64,000 bases of DNA from Gemella massiliensis. GTDB lineage: Bacteria; Bacillota; Bacilli; Staphylococcales; Gemellaceae. Position 1 is the stretch's first letter. Each line of letters starts with the position of its first letter. A model generated the notes under the pieces. It worked only from the letters and a program-made list of their open reading frames with translations. It did not search any database and had not been told where the DNA came from. This document shows, one piece after another, positions 9,070 to 16,583 of the stretch. The stretch covers positions 531,004-595,003 of the forward strand of contig NZ_LT635544.1 in NCBI RefSeq assembly GCF_900120125.1, given 5' to 3'. The position numbers and the translations under genes were made by a program.

Positions 9070-9144
9070 TGGTGACCCGTACGGGACTCGAACCCGTGTT
9101 ACCGCCGTGAAAGGGCGGTGTCTTAACCGCTTGACCAACGGGCC
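9070..9144 (-). tRNA. tRNA-Glu (TTC)
   Basis: Acceptor GGCCCGT pairs with ACGGGTC; anticodon loop CTTTCAC gives TTC. Discriminator A and CCA are encoded (9070-9073). Confidence 0.95.
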
Positions 9145-9154
9145 ACAAAAAAAA

Positions 9155-9242
9155 CGGAGCAGGAGGGATTTGAACCCTCGCGCCAGTTTCCCGACCTACA
9201 CCCTTAGCAGGGGCGCCTCTTCAGCCTCTTGAGTACTACTCC
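9155..9242 (-). tRNA. tRNA-Ser (GCT)
   Basis: Class II tRNA of 88 nt with a long variable arm; anticodon GCT in loop CTGCTAA. Acceptor GGAGTAG pairs with CTGCTCC. CCA is not encoded. It starts only two bases after tRNA-Asn. Confidence 0.95.
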
Positions 9243-9244
9243 AA

Positions 9245-9318
9245 CTCCACAGGCAGGACTCGAACCTGCGACCCTCTGATTAACAGTCAGATGCTACTAC
9301 CAACTGAGCTACTGTGGA
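9245..9318 (-). tRNA. tRNA-Asn (GTT)
   Basis: Acceptor TCCACAG pairs with CTGTGGA, discriminator G, anticodon loop CTGTTAA gives GTT. CCA is not encoded. First gene of the cluster after the promoter. Confidence 0.95.
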
Positions 9319-9347
9319 TAAATGTTCAGTTGCAATGAACATTTATT

Positions 9348-9376
9348 ATTATACATAAATATATATATAAAGTCAA
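9348..9376 (-). promoter_or_regulatory. promoter of the tRNA cluster
   Basis: On the minus strand TTGACT (9371-9376) and TATAAT (9348-9353) are exactly 17 bases apart, about 30 bases before tRNA-Asn. A short hairpin with 8-bp arms (AATGTTCA and TGAACATT) lies in the leader at about 9322-9343. Confidence 0.88.
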
Positions 9377-9410
9377 CACTTTTTTAGAAAAATTATGATA
9401 TTGTATTGCA

Positions 9411-9491
9411 TAGGTACAATAGATGTAAGACAAAAAAGTATAAATAATAATGTACATTTGTAAATGATGTGAGACAAAAAAAGTATAAATA
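9411..9491 (+). repeat. tandem pair of solo transposon-end sequences
   Basis: Two related segments, 9411-9446 and 9451-9491, both end in GAC(A)n-AGTATAAATA. The second matches the left end of the insertion sequence at 62301 (TGTACATTTGTAAATGATGT then GAGACA). The first resembles that element's inverted right end (TACAATAGATGT then AAGACA). No transposase lies between them. They sit between the divergent promoters of the tRNA cluster and the SRP RNA. Confidence 0.7.
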
Positions 9492-9498
9492 AAAGCTC

Positions 9499-9527
9499 TT
9501 GCTTTTTATTTTTAAATTTGCTATAAT
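9499..9527 (+). promoter_or_regulatory. promoter of the SRP RNA gene
   Basis: TTGCTT (9499-9504) and TATAAT (9522-9527) with 17-base spacing. The predicted start is near 9534, where the conserved RNA begins. Confidence 0.85.
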
Positions 9528-9534
9528 ATAGAAA

Positions 9535-9800
9535 TGCTAGGTGGGGAGTTAGCGGTGCCCTGTACTTGCAATCCGCTTTAGCAAGACTGAATACCGAGAT
9601 GCGGGTAAATTAGGGGATGTCGAGTTTAACACGTAATGTTGAGACTGAGGCACCTTACGACGCAGTGCTTATGAACCATGTCAGGTCCGGAAGGAAGCAG
9701 CATTAAGTATGTTTATTGTGGGTGTGAGTTTTTGTCAAGGTTGAGTTGGCGATTAGACTAACGGTCTTTTAGTTTATTCAAGTCTTGGTTGCATATTTAT
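9535..9800 (+). ncRNA. ffs: signal recognition particle RNA (large, Bacillus type)
   Basis: The 5' part carries the Alu-domain sequence ATGCTAGGTGGGGAG followed by GCGGTGCCCTGTA, as in Bacillus scRNA. The SRP54-binding domain is recognisable by CCATGTCAGGTCCGG followed by AAGGAAGCAGCA (about 9678-9704). The length of about 265 nt is that of the large Firmicute SRP RNA with an Alu domain. It works with Ffh in co-translational membrane targeting. The 3' end is estimated from the pairing of the terminal stem. Confidence 0.93.
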
Positions 9801-9892
9801 AAATCGATGAGTATCTGAAAGTGTTAACTTTTGGATTTTTTTAATGTTTAAACTATAGAAATAGAAATTGTATTAGTGAAAAAGGGGATTTT

Positions 9893-11251
9893 ATGTATCA
9901 AGGAAAAAATATAAAAGAGCAATCAATAATATTTATAAAATTACTTATTCCGGTATTGATTTATCAAATTATTTCATATTCATCGGGAATGATAGGGACG
10001 TTTATGGCAGGACATTACAGCCCGACAGATTTAGCAGGGGTAAGTATGGGAGTTAATATATGGAATCCAATTATGTACACGCTTAATGCAATAGTACTTG
10101 CCATTATTCCGATAGTATCACAGCTAATTGGAAAGGGAAGAGAGGATGAAATTCCGACGAAAGTTCGTCAATTTTTGTATATAGCTATAGCGATTAGTAT
10201 AATTTTAATAATTGGGCTAAATACTTTAGCTACACCGGTAGTAAATTCACTAGGTTTAGAGGAAAGTATAGCTAAAGTTACTAAAAAATATTTATTTTAT
10301 GAGAGTTTTGGAGTATTATCAATATTTCTTTACGTTGTACTTCGTGGTTTTATGGATAGCTTAGGCTTAACCCGTTTATCAATGATTATGATGGTAATTT
10401 CAGTTCCGATTAATGTATTTTTTGCTTATAGTTTTATTTTTGGAAAATTTGGAATGCCGGAGTTAGGTGGAGCCGGAAATGCTGTAGCCGTATCGGTAAC
10501 ATATACTGCATTGTTTTTTATTGCATTAGTCCTTACAATAAAACATCCAAAATTAAATAAATATAAAATATTTCAAAAAGAGAGTATTAAACTTAATCAC
10601 TGGGGAGAAATTTTTAGACTTGGGGTACCTATAGCGTTTGCAGCAGCATTGGAAACAGTAGTGTTTTCAACATTATCACTTATGGTATCAAGGTTCGATA
10701 CAACTATAATTGCTGCCCATCAATCAGCATTAAATTTTTCGGGTTTTTTGTATAGTTTACCGGTTAGTGTAGCAAATACTGTAACAATTATTGTAGCATT
10801 TCATGTTGGAGCAAAAAATTATAAGATGGCTCAGAGATATACATTTATTGGGTGTGGCATAGGTATGGTTTTTTCATTTATATCAGGACTTATGGTCTAT
10901 ATATTTGATTCAAAAATCCCTTATCTATATACAAATGATAAAGGGGTAATAAATTTAACAGCGCATTTGTTATTGTATGCAATAGGATTTGCCATTTGTG
11001 ATTCTTTTGCTTCATGTTTAGCAGGGGTTTTGCGTGGTTATAAAAAGGCTGTTCCTATTTGTGTGACAATGGGGATAGGATATTATTTAATAGGAATACC
11101 TATATCTTATTATTTGGTATTCGTTCGCAATATAGGAATTGATGGTCTATGGATAGGCTGGATTATCGGTTTAACCTTTTATGCTATCGGTATTTTAATT
11201 TATTATTGGTATATGAAAAGAAAGATTAACAGGAAAATTTATTCAATATAA
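9893..11251 (+). CDS. MATE-family multidrug/cation antiporter
   Basis: 452-aa polytopic membrane protein with about 12 hydrophobic segments in two similar halves, the layout of NorM-like MATE exporters that expel cationic drugs using Na+ or H+. Family features are the early segment MIGTFMAGHYSPTDLAGVS, then PIVSQLIGKG, and in the second half LETVVFSTLSLMVSRF and AFHVGAKN. The start follows AAAAGGGG at good spacing. It appears to be a single-gene unit bounded by the SRP RNA and a hairpin. The substrate cannot be predicted. Confidence 0.9.
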   Translation: MYQGKNIKEQSIIFIKLLIPVLIYQIISYSSGMIGTFMAGHYSPTDLAGVSMGVNIWNPIMYTLNAIVLAIIPIVSQLIGKGREDEIPTKVRQFLYIAIAISIILIIGLNTLATPVVNSLGLEESIAKVTKKYLFYESFGVLSIFLYVVLRGFMDSLGLTRLSMIMMVISVPINVFFAYSFIFGKFGMPELGGAGNAVAVSVTYTALFFIALVLTIKHPKLNKYKIFQKESIKLNHWGEIFRLGVPIAFAAALETVVFSTLSLMVSRFDTTIIAAHQSALNFSGFLYSLPVSVANTVTIIVAFHVGAKNYKMAQRYTFIGCGIGMVFSFISGLMVYIFDSKIPYLYTNDKGVINLTAHLLLYAIGFAICDSFASCLAGVLRGYKKAVPICVTMGIGYYLIGIPISYYLVFVRNIGIDGLWIGWIIGLTFYAIGILIYYWYMKRKINRKIYSI

Positions 11252-11262
11252 TGTTATAATCT

Positions 11263-11337
11263 AAAATTACGTAATCAACTTTAAAAGCAATAAAGTGTTA
11301 AATTTAGCTGTTTTTAGTTGAAAGCGTAATTTTTTTC
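11263..11337 (+). terminator. long two-tier terminator after the MATE gene
   Basis: Outer arms AAAATTACG (11263-11271) and CGTAATTTT (11325-11333) enclose a second pairing, CAACT with AGTTG. The stem is followed by a T run. Confidence 0.6.
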
Positions 11338-11366
11338 TTGACAATATTTTATAAAAACCATATAAT
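11338..11366 (+). promoter_or_regulatory. consensus sigma-A promoter
   Basis: Perfect TTGACA (11338-11343) and TATAAT (11361-11366) with 17-base spacing, in front of the DUF1836-DegV pair. Confidence 0.92.
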
Positions 11367-11402
11367 GTAGTTATCAAAACTAGATAAAAAGGTGATGGTA
11401 AT

Positions 11403-11848
11403 TTGAAAGAAAATATATATCCAAAATGGATTGATTTACCGGAGTTTGATTTATATTTAGATCAGGTATTGCTTTATGTTAATCAACTAGATAGCACAGC
11501 AGTTGTTCATGGAGAAAAGGGCTTAACCTCAGCAATGATAAATAATTATGTTAAACATGGATATTTAGATAAACCCATTAAAAAAAATATACAAGAAGAC
11601 AATTAGCACGCCTTATAGTTATAACGTGTTTAAAAAATGTTTTCTCAATTCAAGAGGTCAGTAAAACGGTGAAATTATTAACCAAAAACAATCAATCAGA
11701 AAAAATGTATGATAATTTTGTTCGTTGCATGAATGGTGAAGAAAGCGATGATATACCGGCTGCCATTATTTTGGCTTGTAGAACCATTCGTTTATATCAA
11801 CAAACTCATATGATAGTAGAAGATTTAGAAAAACAAGAAGAAGTATAG
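11403..11848 (+). pseudogene. DUF1836 family protein, frameshifted in an A-run
   Basis: The first frame (TTG at 11403) encodes the N-terminal part of a DUF1836 protein: LPEFDLYLDQVLLYVNQL, then LTSAMINNYVKHGYLDKPIKK, and stops at 11604-11606. The other half continues in the minus-one frame from the same spot: KYTRRQLARLIVITCLKNVF, then IQEVSKTVKLL, to the stop at 11846-11848. The switch is at a run of eight A (11580-11587); nine would restore one protein of about 149 aa. The family is widespread in Firmicutes, has a MerR-like helix-turn-helix look and no established function. It could be true decay, slippage or a sequencing error. Confidence 0.85.
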
Positions 11849-11863
11849 TAAAGGAGAGAAATA

Positions 11864-12708
11864 ATGAATTGGAAAATAGTGGTAGATACCGGCTGCGACT
11901 TACGGGAAATACCTAATTTAGCAGAGAATACAGTTTTTGAAAGAATTCCATTTTCTATTCAAATAGGGGAGAAAGAGTACAAAGATACTTTAGATTTAGA
12001 TATAGATTTTATGATGGAAGAAATTTATTCAAGTGAAAAAGTAGCACGTTCTGCATGCCCTAGTCCTAATGCGTTTTTATCAGCATATAAAAATACAGAT
12101 AATATATTCGTTTTAACACTAACCAGCGGATTATCAGGCAGTTATAATAGTGCAAAAATCGCTGAGAAAATGTTATATGAAATCAACCCGGCAGCTAATA
12201 TACATGTAATAGATAGCTTATCGGCAGGGGGGCATATGGATTTATTAGTCTTGAAGTTAAATAGTTTAATAGGTCAAGGATATGATTTTGAGGAGATAGT
12301 GGAAAAAATAACAGAGTATCATAAAAATTCAAAATTATTATTTGTATTGGAAAAAGTTGATAATTTAGTAAAAAACGGAAGACTTAGTAAACTAGCGGCA
12401 ACCGTTGTCGGACTTTTAAATATTCGTATGGTTGGGGAAGCAAGTGATGAAGGGACGCTTCATTTATTACATAAAGTTCGTGGTGAAAAAAAGCAATTAC
12501 TGAGATTATAAATGAAATGAAAAAACATGGTTATAAAGGTGGAAAAGTAGTTATAACTCATAGGAATAATGAAGGAATTTGTAAAAAATTGGAAAGTAAA
12601 TTACAAGAATTTTATGGAAATATAACTTTTTCAATTATACGAACTTCAGGTTTGTGCAGCTTTTATGCAGAAGAAGGCGGAATTTTACTAGGATACGAAA
12701 TTAATTAA
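11864..12708 (+). pseudogene. DegV-family fatty-acid-binding protein, frameshifted in an A-run
   Basis: DegV (FakB-like) proteins bind a fatty acid for phosphorylation by FakA and feed phospholipid synthesis. The first frame (11864-12511) has the DTGCDL start motif and TSGLSGSYNSA around the fatty-acid headgroup site, then ends at GEKKQLLRL. The natural continuation EKKAITEIINEMKKHGYKGG lies in another frame and runs to 12708, with GLCSFYAEEGGILLGY typical of the C-terminus. The switch is at seven A (about 12486-12492); eight would restore a protein of about 281 aa. The AAAGGAG site and ATG are good. No fakA is in the window. Confidence 0.85.
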
Positions 12709-12800
12709 AAAATAAAGGTGGAATAGCGTTTAGGTACTAACCCAAAAACTTTGACAAGTTTTGGAGTTAGTACCTTATTTCTTTTATACCTTTATTTTTT
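12707..12800 (+). terminator. nested terminator: DegV terminator with a second hairpin in its loop
   Basis: Outer arms AAAAAATAAAGGT (12707-12719) and ACCTTTATTTTTT (12788-12800) are perfect complements. Between them sits a second hairpin, GGTACTAAC with near-complementary CCAAAAACTT against AAGTTTTGG and GTTAGTACC (12733-12775). The inner hairpin has a relative at 28618-28664, so it looks like an inserted repeat. Confidence 0.75.
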
Positions 12801-12807
12801 GTGAGTA

Positions 12808-13437
12808 TTATAATCTATAAACTGAGATACGTTGTTGAATGTGATTTCCATTTTCTACTTCATCAAGCATTGCACTGGCATAATCGGCATAACTTATAGA
12901 ACTTTCCCCTTTTTGATTTACCGTAAATACCTCTCCGGCAGTTGCATATTTATTGGTTTTTTCTCCATTTTCAATAAAATTGGCAGCAGGACTTATAAAT
13001 GTCCATTTTACATTATTTTTGGTTCTTAGTAGATCTAATTCATCAGCTTGCGCAGTAGCTAATGGTTTAAATTCTTCCGGGAAAGTAGATGTATCCAATA
13101 GACGAGTAGTATGTGTATTATCAATATATAAGCTACCTGCACCACCCACAACTAAGAAACGGATATCGCTATCTGCTAGTAGAGTTGTAAGGTATTCTAT
13201 TGATTTGCTGTGAATAGGAAAAGTTTCAGGGGTAAATGCTCCTATTGCACTAATTACAACATCAAATTTTTTTAAATCATTCTTAGTTAAATCGAATAAA
13301 TCTTTTTCAATAACTTCATTTGTTACTGTTTTGTTGGTTGAACGAACGATTGCTGTAACATCGTGATTACGTTCTACTGCTTCTTTTACAATTAAACTAC
13401 CTGCTTTACCGTTTGCTCCTATAACTGCTATTTTCAT
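12808..13437 (-). CDS. NmrA-like NAD(P)-binding oxidoreductase
   Basis: Rossmann-fold protein of about 209 aa with the nucleotide-binding start MKIAVIGANGKAGSLIVKEA, typical of atypical short-chain reductases (NmrA/YwnB-type, NAD(P)H-binding family). Members include quinone and flavin reductases and redox sensors, but the substrate here is unknown. I start at the ATG at 13437 because GGAGGT precedes it; an upstream in-frame ATG would add 30 unrelated residues. It is transcribed divergently from an HxlR regulator, a common target-regulator pair in Bacilli. Confidence 0.88.
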   Translation of the reverse strand: MKIAVIGANGKAGSLIVKEAVERNHDVTAIVRSTNKTVTNEVIEKDLFDLTKNDLKKFDVVISAIGAFTPETFPIHSKSIEYLTTLLADSDIRFLVVGGAGSLYIDNTHTTRLLDTSTFPEEFKPLATAQADELDLLRTKNNVKWTFISPAANFIENGEKTNKYATAGEVFTVNQKGESSISYADYASAMLDEVENGNHIQQRISVYRL

Positions 13438-13490
13438 TTCAATGACCTCCGTTTTTAAATCTATTATTGAATTTTTGTTTTGATAATAAT

Positions 13491-13530
13491 ATAATATACT
13501 TATACAAACTAAATGTAAAGTACGCACTTT
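13491..13530 (-). promoter_or_regulatory. promoter and overlapping operator of the NmrA-like gene
   Basis: On the minus strand TTTACA (13514-13519) and TATTAT (13491-13496) are 17 bases apart. The -35 box overlaps the imperfect palindrome AAAGTACGCACTTT (13517-13530). The core AAGTACGCACTTT recurs as AAGTATGCACTAT upstream of the permease gene at 14047. Confidence 0.6.
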
Positions 13531-13616
13531 AAGGTAATATAATTACTTAAAAGAAACTATTGTGTATTATAAGTTTTATTAGATATAAAACTTAATTTTT
13601 TCGGAGGTAATTAATT

Positions 13617-13943
13617 ATGGAAAAAAATTTACCGGCATGTCCTGTGGAACTGACACTAACTCTTATAAGTAATAGGTGGAGAATACTTATTATTCGTGAT
13701 TTATTAGAGGGAACTAAACGTTTTGGAGAATTAAAAAGATCTGTAGGTAATGTATCACAAAAAGTTCTTACCGCCAATTTACGTGAAATGGAAAAAAGCG
13801 GATTAATTAATAGAAAAGTTTATGCAGAAGTACCGCCACGTGTTGAATATTCGTTAACGGATTTAGGAAATTCTTTAGAACTAGTGATAAACTCATTAGG
13901 TTCTTGGGGAATGACATATAGAAATAAACTGGAAAATTTATAA
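13617..13943 (+). CDS. HxlR-family winged-helix transcriptional regulator
   Basis: 108-aa DNA-binding protein of the HxlR/YodB type: CPVELTLTLISNRWRILIIR, then RFGELKRSVGNVSQKVLTANL forming the recognition region, and the wing VPPRVEYSLTDLG. Cys8 lies at the position of the redox-sensing cysteine of YodB and CatR, so electrophile or quinone sensing is a reasonable inference. It has a GGAGG ribosome-binding site. It is divergent from the NmrA-like oxidoreductase and followed by a PTS-like permease. A shared palindromic motif in both promoter regions suggests it controls all three genes. Confidence 0.9.
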   Translation: MEKNLPACPVELTLTLISNRWRILIIRDLLEGTKRFGELKRSVGNVSQKVLTANLREMEKSGLINRKVYAEVPPRVEYSLTDLGNSLELVINSLGSWGMTYRNKLENL

Positions 13944-13997
13944 AAAGAAAATAATTTAGATGATAATTAATTGTTTATGAGTTATAATATAGTCAAG

Positions 13998-14016
13998 GTG
14001 CATAAGTATGCACTAT
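13998..14016 (+). promoter_or_regulatory. perfect palindromic operator before the permease gene
   Basis: GTGCATAAGTATGCAC (13998-14013) is a perfect palindrome. It lies 10 bases after a TATAAT box at 13983-13988, so a bound protein would cover the start of transcription. The part AAGTATGCACTAT repeats the motif at 13518-13530. Confidence 0.6.
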
Positions 14017-14046
14017 TATTTTAATATATATTAAAGGGGAATAACT

Positions 14047-15120
14047 ATGAATAAAAATAGTTTGTTGTCAAAAGTATTTCATAGATACTTCATTGTAGCA
14101 CTAAACGGTATGGCTCTTGGGTTGTTTTGTACTCTTATAATCGGGCTTATTATTAAACAGATAGCATTAAGCTTAAGTGGAGGGTTATCAGGATTTTTAG
14201 TTGCTGTAGCGACGATAGCCATGGCACTTACAGGACCTGTAATCGGTATAGGAGTAGCACATGCGTTGAAAGCACCTAAGTTAGTAATTTTAGCATCAGG
14301 TGTTGTTGGATTTCTTGGAGCATTTGGTTCTAACCTTGGTACAAACCATCTAATTGAACAGGGGAAACTTTCTATTAGTGGTTCAGGTGATCCGCTTGGG
14401 GCTTTTATTGCTGTCGTTATTGCGGCTGAGTGTGGACGATTAATTTCAGGAAAAACAAAAATAGATATTATTGTAACACCTTTTGTTACGATTATTATTG
14501 GAGCCGTTGTGGCTTATTATACCGGTCCATATTTAATTAGTGGTATGAAAATGCTTGGTTCATTTATTCGAGAGGCAACAGAATTACAACCATTTATAAT
14601 GGGAATAGTTGTATCAGTTGTAATGGGAATTATTTTAACATTACCGATTAGTTCGGCGGCATTATCTATAATTTTAGGATTGTCGGGTATAGCGGCAGGA
14701 GCTTCTACTGTCGGGTGTGCGGCGCAAATGGTAGGATTTGCGGTAATTAGTTTTAAAGCAAATGGTTGGAACGGATTACTTGCACAAGGTTTAGGAACAT
14801 CAATGCTTCAGGTTCCGAATATTATGAAAAAACCTATTATATGGATACCGCCTATTATAGCAAGTGCTATACTTGGTCCGGTAGCAACACTTGTATGTGC
14901 AATGGAGAATAACCCTGCCGGTGGTGGTATGGGGACATCAGGTCTTGTTGGACAACTTATGACATGGCAAACAATGGCTGGGCATACTAACCATATGATA
15001 CTTCTTGTAGAAATATTGCTACTGCATTTTATTTTGCCGGCGATATTATCGTATGCAGTTTATTATTACATGGAAAAAAAAGGATATGTTAAATCATCAG
15101 ATTACCAACTTGCATTATAA
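14047..15120 (+). CDS. PTS EIIC-like membrane permease (PTS_EIIC_2 family)
   Basis: 357-aa hydrophobic protein with about nine membrane segments, matching the PTS_EIIC_2 family of stand-alone EIIC-like transporters that lack fused IIA or IIB domains. Recognisable stretches are MALTGPVIGIGVAHALKAPK, then GAFGSNLGTNHLIEQGK, and MENNPAGGGMGTSGLVGQLM. The substrate is unknown and no IIA or IIB gene is adjacent. It has an AAAGGGG ribosome-binding site, its own promoter with a palindromic operator, and a terminator, so it is probably one regulated unit under the neighbouring HxlR protein. Confidence 0.82.
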   Translation: MNKNSLLSKVFHRYFIVALNGMALGLFCTLIIGLIIKQIALSLSGGLSGFLVAVATIAMALTGPVIGIGVAHALKAPKLVILASGVVGFLGAFGSNLGTNHLIEQGKLSISGSGDPLGAFIAVVIAAECGRLISGKTKIDIIVTPFVTIIIGAVVAYYTGPYLISGMKMLGSFIREATELQPFIMGIVVSVVMGIILTLPISSAALSIILGLSGIAAGASTVGCAAQMVGFAVISFKANGWNGLLAQGLGTSMLQVPNIMKKPIIWIPPIIASAILGPVATLVCAMENNPAGGGMGTSGLVGQLMTWQTMAGHTNHMILLVEILLLHFILPAILSYAVYYYMEKKGYVKSSDYQLAL

Positions 15121-15257
15121 TAAATAATACATCATACATATATATATATTATGTACAGTTAATTAATAAAGTATTTAAGATAGGTGCAAGAATTTTGATG
15201 AATATGCAAAAAGACGGATAAAATAAAAATACCGCTCAAAAAAATTAGTGCAATTTA

Positions 15258-15303
15258 AAAACAATCTCAATGTTATATGACTGACGTTGAGATTGTTTTT
15301 TGC
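15258..15303 (+). terminator. Rho-independent terminator after the permease gene
   Basis: AAAACAATCTCAA and TTGAGATTGTTTTT flank a loop of about 14 bases and end in a T run (to about 15301). Confidence 0.85.
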
Positions 15304-15518
15304 TGTTTTAACGAGATAATAAATATTATACTATGAAAAGTTAAAATATAAAAAAATTGTAAATACATATAAATAGTATTCAAAAGTCATTAAAATATGG
15401 TAAAATAAATAGGACTGTAAATACAATTATATATTTATATACAAAATATTATTTTTTGCTGATTTTATAGTAGTATGTTACCCTTAAAAATTAACCTTTG
15501 AACAGCAACGAACTTAAT

Positions 15519-15660
15519 AGCAATGTTTGTAGTGGTAATAGTAAAATGCTAAAAGCATTTTACTTGGAGAATTTTAGACCTTGGCTAAAATTCTAGCCGA
15601 AAAATCCACCTACGTAGTAGGTTAGTTGTAGGCGTCCATACCACTACTAACCATTGCTGG
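15519..15660 (+). ncRNA. candidate structured RNA or folded repeat upstream of rbgA
   Basis: A long outer stem joins 15519-15537 (AGCAATGTTTGTAGTGGTA) with 15639-15658 (TACCACTACTAACCATTGCT), with one bulge and one mismatch. Inside are three hairpins: AGTAAAATGCT/AGCATTTTACT (15540-15564), AGAATTTTAG/CTAAAATTCT (15568-15594) and ACCTAC/GTAGGT (15608-15622). There is no coding potential and no T-run terminator. I do not recognise it as 6S, RNase P, T-box or a riboswitch I know. It ends about 50 bases before rbgA, so it could be a leader, a processed small RNA or a MITE-like element. The rest of the gap from 15121 holds only the permease terminator. Confidence 0.6.
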
Positions 15661-15710
15661 AATATTTGTAAAATAATATATAATTAAATAACAAAAGGAG
15701 TTAAAATTGC

Positions 15711-16583
15711 ATGGTTATTCAATGGTTTCCCGGGCATATGGCAAAGGCAACAAGAGAAGTAAAAGAAAAATTAAAATTAGTAGATATTGTATTTGAACTT
15801 GTAGATGCTCGTTGTCCGTTATCATCACACAACATGTACTTAGATGAAGTAGTGAAAGACAAAAAGAAAATTATTATTTTTAATAAGGTTGACCTATGTG
15901 ATAGAAAAGAAACTGCAAAATGGAAAAATTATTTTGAAGATAAAGGATATGTTGTTGTTTACACTGATTCAAAAAATAGCAATAACTTAAATAAAGTAAT
16001 TGGTAAGGCTAAAGAAGAATTAGCAGAAAAAATTGCTCGCCAAGTAGAAAAAGGTATAAAACCAAGAGCAATTCGATCTATGGTAATAGGGATTCCTAAT
16101 GTCGGAAAATCAACATTTATCAATAAATTGATAAAAAAAAATGTAGCAAATACTGCTAATAAACCAGGTGTTACTAAAAAACAACAGTGGTTAAAATTGA
16201 ATAAAGATATTGAGTTGTTGGATACACCGGGAATTTTAATGCCCAAATTTGACAATCAAAAAATAGGTAAAAAATTAAGTTTAATTGCTTCAATAAAAGA
16301 TGATATAACACCACTTGATGATGTATGTTTATACTTAATAGAATTATTAAAAACAAATTATTTAGAAAATTTAAATAACCTTTATAAAATAAATGTGTCA
16401 CAAGATGATGACAATGTTTTTATTATGGAAAAAATTGCTGAGAAGAAATTTAAAAAGATTGCCGGAGATTATGACTATGATTCTACTATAAAATTACTTA
16501 TCCAAGATTTCAGAACACAAAAATTCGGATTAATTACCTTAGATAATTATCAAGAAATGGTGGAAATTAATGATGAAAATTAA
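15711..16583 (+). CDS. rbgA: ribosome biogenesis GTPase RbgA (YlqF)
   Basis: Circularly permuted GTPase that acts in late 50S assembly at the L6/L16 region. The motif order is permuted as expected: G4 NKVD at residues 58-61, then G1 GIPNVGKS at 127-134, and G3 DTPG at 171-174. 290 aa is full length. The start ATG lies 11 bases after AAAGGAG. The gene overlaps rnhB by 14 bases, and rnhB overlaps rnjB, forming a compact operon for ribosome assembly and RNA turnover. Confidence 0.95.
   Translation: MVIQWFPGHMAKATREVKEKLKLVDIVFELVDARCPLSSHNMYLDEVVKDKKKIIIFNKVDLCDRKETAKWKNYFEDKGYVVVYTDSKNSNNLNKVIGKAKEELAEKIARQVEKGIKPRAIRSMVIGIPNVGKSTFINKLIKKNVANTANKPGVTKKQQWLKLNKDIELLDTPGILMPKFDNQKIGKKLSLIASIKDDITPLDDVCLYLIELLKTNYLENLNNLYKINVSQDDDNVFIMEKIAEKKFKKIAGDYDYDSTIKLLIQDFRTQKFGLITLDNYQEMVEINDEN

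Noticed and set aside
8718..9232. Open frames across the tRNA cluster on both strands
   Set aside because: They translate tRNA sequence; the tRNA cloverleaf structures explain the region fully.
12832..13213. Plus-strand frames opposite the NmrA-like gene
   Set aside because: They are antisense to a clear Rossmann-fold gene and have no supporting start signals.
13971..13988. TTGTTT as -35 box for the permease promoter
   Set aside because: It lies only 6 bases from TATAAT, too close to work as a -35/-10 pair.
15519..15660. 6S RNA, RNase P RNA or T-box for the structure before rbgA
   Set aside because: The central bubble of 6S, the RNase P core and the T-box sequence are absent; the fold is a closed stem with three hairpins.
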